6,855 nucleotides of DNA from an uncultured Planctomycetota bacterium (GTDB taxonomy: Bacteria > Planctomycetota > SZUA-567 > JAFGNG01): positions 1 through 6,855 of the forward strand of contig CAMZKK010000219.1 in NCBI GenBank assembly GCA_947311175.1, read 5' to 3'. This document shows positions 5,428 through 6,855 of the stretch, piece after piece (the first letter of the stretch is position 1; each line of letters starts with the position of its first letter). A program made the position numbers and the translations under genes. The notes beneath the pieces are model-generated. The model was not told the origin of the DNA. It saw only the letters and a program-made list of their open reading frames with translations, and made no database searches.

Positions 5428-6621
5428 ATGAATACACAGCTAAAAGAAGGAATAAATTGGGTCGGTTATATAGATTGGAATGTTCGAGATTTTCATAGTT
5501 ATGTAACTAGTTATGGTGCAACTTATAACGCATATTTGGTGCAAGATGAAAAAACTGCATTGATTGATACGGTCAAGCCTCCGTATGGCAAGCAATTGCT
5601 TGATAATATTGCAAAATATACAGATATTGGCAAACTCGATTATATCGTAATTAATCATGCCGAAATGGATCACGCAGGCTCTCTTTCCGTGATTGTTGAG
5701 AAATGTCCGCAAGCAACAATTGTTTGCACCGCAAAGTGCAAAACAATTCTTGAGGCATACAACGACAATACCGCTGATTGGAATTTTAAGATTGTTAAAA
5801 GTGGCGATGAAATTTCTCTTGGTAAAAAGACTTTGTCTTTCCTTGAGACTCCGATGGTTCACTGGCCGGAATCAATGTTTACCTATATTCCTGAAGATAA
5901 GCTATTGTTTTCAATGGATGGCTTTGGACAACACTATGCCTCGATAAATCGTTTTGATGATGAAGTCAATCTTGATAAAATAATGTATGAAGCTGAAAAG
6001 TATTTTGCAAATATTGTAATGCTTTACGGTAAAAATATTTTCAAAGTTCTTGAGGCAGCAGCAAAGCTTGAGATTGAAATGATTGCCCCGGCACATGGCG
6101 TTATCTGGCGGAGCAATCTTGATAAAATAATTAATGCTTATAAAGAGTGGGTTGTTTGCAAACCTAAGCCAAAGGTATTGGTTATTTATGATACCATGTG
6201 GGAAAGCACAAAAAAGATGGGAGAAGCAATTGTTGAAGGTGCTTCGATTAAAGGGGTTGAAGTTAAACTTATTTATATTCGAGCTTCAAGTTTAACCGAC
6301 ATTGCAACCGAGGTCTTAGGGGCAGCAGCTATTGCCTTAGGAAGTTCGACCTTGAATATGGGGATGATGCCAATGATGGGCGCAACCTTAACTTATCTAA
6401 AAGGACTTCGTCCTGCTAATAAGGCTGGCTTTGCCTTTGGTAGTGGTGGCTGGGGAAAAGGTGGTGCTGAAGAGATAGATAAGGTTATGAGCGAGATGAA
6501 GATTGAACGCTTAATCGAGCCGTTAAAATGTAAGTGGAAACCGAGCAAAGAGGTTCTTGATGAATGTAGAGAAGCAGGGTTGCTTCTTGCGCAAAGAACT
6601 TTGGATGTTACAAGTAAATAG
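5428..6621 (+). CDS. fprA: Flavodiiron protein (class A, FprA/ROO-like oxygen or NO reductase)
   Basis: Flavodiiron proteins reduce O2 to water and/or NO to N2O in the cytoplasm. The 397-residue product has the two-domain class A layout with no rubredoxin or reductase extension. The N-terminal metallo-beta-lactamase-like domain (about 1-245) carries the diiron ligands H77, E79, D81 and H82 (NHAEMDH), H145 (MVHWPES), D164 (FSMDGFG) and H223 (APAHGVIW). The C-terminal flavodoxin domain (about 248-395) shows the FMN phosphate loop YDTMWESTKKM (254-264) and the later loops LGSSTLNMGMMP and FGSGGWGKGG. ATG 5428 follows a good AGGAG (5417-5421). Sequence alone does not decide between O2 and NO as main substrate; the neighbours (rbr, dfx, ferritin) favour oxygen. 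Class A enzymes normally receive electrons from rubredoxin, which is not encoded in the window. Confidence 0.95.
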   Translation: MNTQLKEGINWVGYIDWNVRDFHSYVTSYGATYNAYLVQDEKTALIDTVKPPYGKQLLDNIAKYTDIGKLDYIVINHAEMDHAGSLSVIVEKCPQATIVCTAKCKTILEAYNDNTADWNFKIVKSGDEISLGKKTLSFLETPMVHWPESMFTYIPEDKLLFSMDGFGQHYASINRFDDEVNLDKIMYEAEKYFANIVMLYGKNIFKVLEAAAKLEIEMIAPAHGVIWRSNLDKIINAYKEWVVCKPKPKVLVIYDTMWESTKKMGEAIVEGASIKGVEVKLIYIRASSLTDIATEVLGAAAIALGSSTLNMGMMPMMGATLTYLKGLRPANKAGFAFGSGGWGKGGAEEIDKVMSEMKIERLIEPLKCKWKPSKEVLDECREAGLLLAQRTLDVTSK

Positions 6622-6644
6622 GATTTTATAAAAGGAGAATACCT

Positions 6645-6855
6645 ATGTTATCAGAGAAAATGACTAAGATGATGAATGAGCAAATAAGTAATGAATTTTA
6701 TTCAAGCTATCTTTATTTGCAAATGGCTGCATGGTTTGATGCAGAATCTCTACCGGGGTTTGCAAATTGGATGAAGGTGCAAGCTCAAGAAGAGGCAGCC
6801 CATACCATGATTTTATTTAATTATGTAAATGAGCGTGGTGGCTTTGTTGATATGA
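6645..6855 (+). CDS. ftnA: Ferritin, non-haem bacterial type (3' end outside window)
   Basis: Bacterial ferritin oxidises Fe(II) and stores it as a mineral core in a 24-subunit shell, limiting Fenton chemistry. Seventy codons are visible from ATG 6645 to the window edge, with a strong AAAGGAG (6631-6637) seven bases upstream. The start MLSEKM and the segment NEFYSSYLYLQMAAWFD fit the first ferritin helix, and LPGFANWMKVQAQEEAAH the second. The ferroxidase-site residues E17, E50 and H53 and the conserved Y24 sit at the positions known from E. coli FtnA. No sign of the haem-binding bacterioferritin subfamily is visible, although that would be clearer in a full sequence. It follows the flavodiiron gene by 23 bases with no terminator, so it is probably in the same operon. 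Whether the gene is intact beyond base 6855 cannot be seen. Confidence 0.93.
   Translation, partial: MLSEKMTKMMNEQISNEFYSSYLYLQMAAWFDAESLPGFANWMKVQAQEEAAHTMILFNYVNERGGFVDM

Noticed and set aside
5440..5862. 140-codon minus-strand frame inside the flavodiiron gene
   Set aside because: It is fully antisense to the diiron-ligand region; it is Cys- and Ile-rich in the manner of antisense translations and has no ribosome site of note.
1..6855. CRISPR array, insertion sequence, tRNA or rRNA
   Set aside because: No regularly spaced direct repeats, transposase-like product, terminal inverted repeats with target duplications, or tRNA cloverleaf sequence were seen.

Overview
The window is AT-rich, densely coded DNA from a flagellated bacterium that lives with little or no oxygen. 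The threonine synthase begins MKYISTRG, as in Alphaproteobacteria and Pseudomonas-type proteobacteria. The non-haem-iron oxygen-defence genes (rubrerythrin, two-iron superoxide reductase, flavodiiron protein) are typical of anaerobes and microaerophiles. The best guess is a low-GC anaerobic or microaerophilic proteobacterium, possibly an alphaproteobacterium. That placement rests on protein resemblance read by eye and is tentative.

Layout. Bases 1-456 hold the 3' end of fliD, the flagellar filament cap, entering from the left. Convergent to it after 22 bases is a complete thrC on the minus strand (479-1855). A 353-base divergent intergenic region (1856-2208) follows. It holds two palindromes close to thrC, a longer inverted repeat, a perfect 10-bp hairpin (2041-2074), and a very good sigma70-type promoter with an extended -10 element (2098-2127) pointing right. 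From 2209 to the right edge six genes run on the plus strand with gaps of 20, 5, -4, 18 and 23 bases: rubrerythrin (rbr), desulfoferrodoxin/superoxide reductase (dfx), glucose-6-phosphate dehydrogenase (zwf), 6-phosphogluconolactonase (pgl), flavodiiron protein (fprA-like) and ferritin (ftnA-like, cut by the window end). I see no terminator between them, so they look like one operon read from the 2098-2127 promoter.

How the genes fit together. The flavodiiron protein would reduce O2 (and possibly NO), superoxide reductase would turn superoxide into peroxide, rubrerythrin would reduce the peroxide, and ferritin would store iron and keep it out of Fenton chemistry. All three reductases consume electrons. 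The two genes in the middle, zwf and pgl, encode the first two steps of the oxidative pentose phosphate (or Entner-Doudoroff) route, whose dehydrogenase makes NADPH. The operon therefore appears to pair the electron-consuming defence with a source of reductant. No rubredoxin or rubredoxin reductase is in the window, so the carrier between NADPH and the defence enzymes is unknown. The individual families are all well known. The combination and the structured divergent intergenic region are the parts worth a second look.
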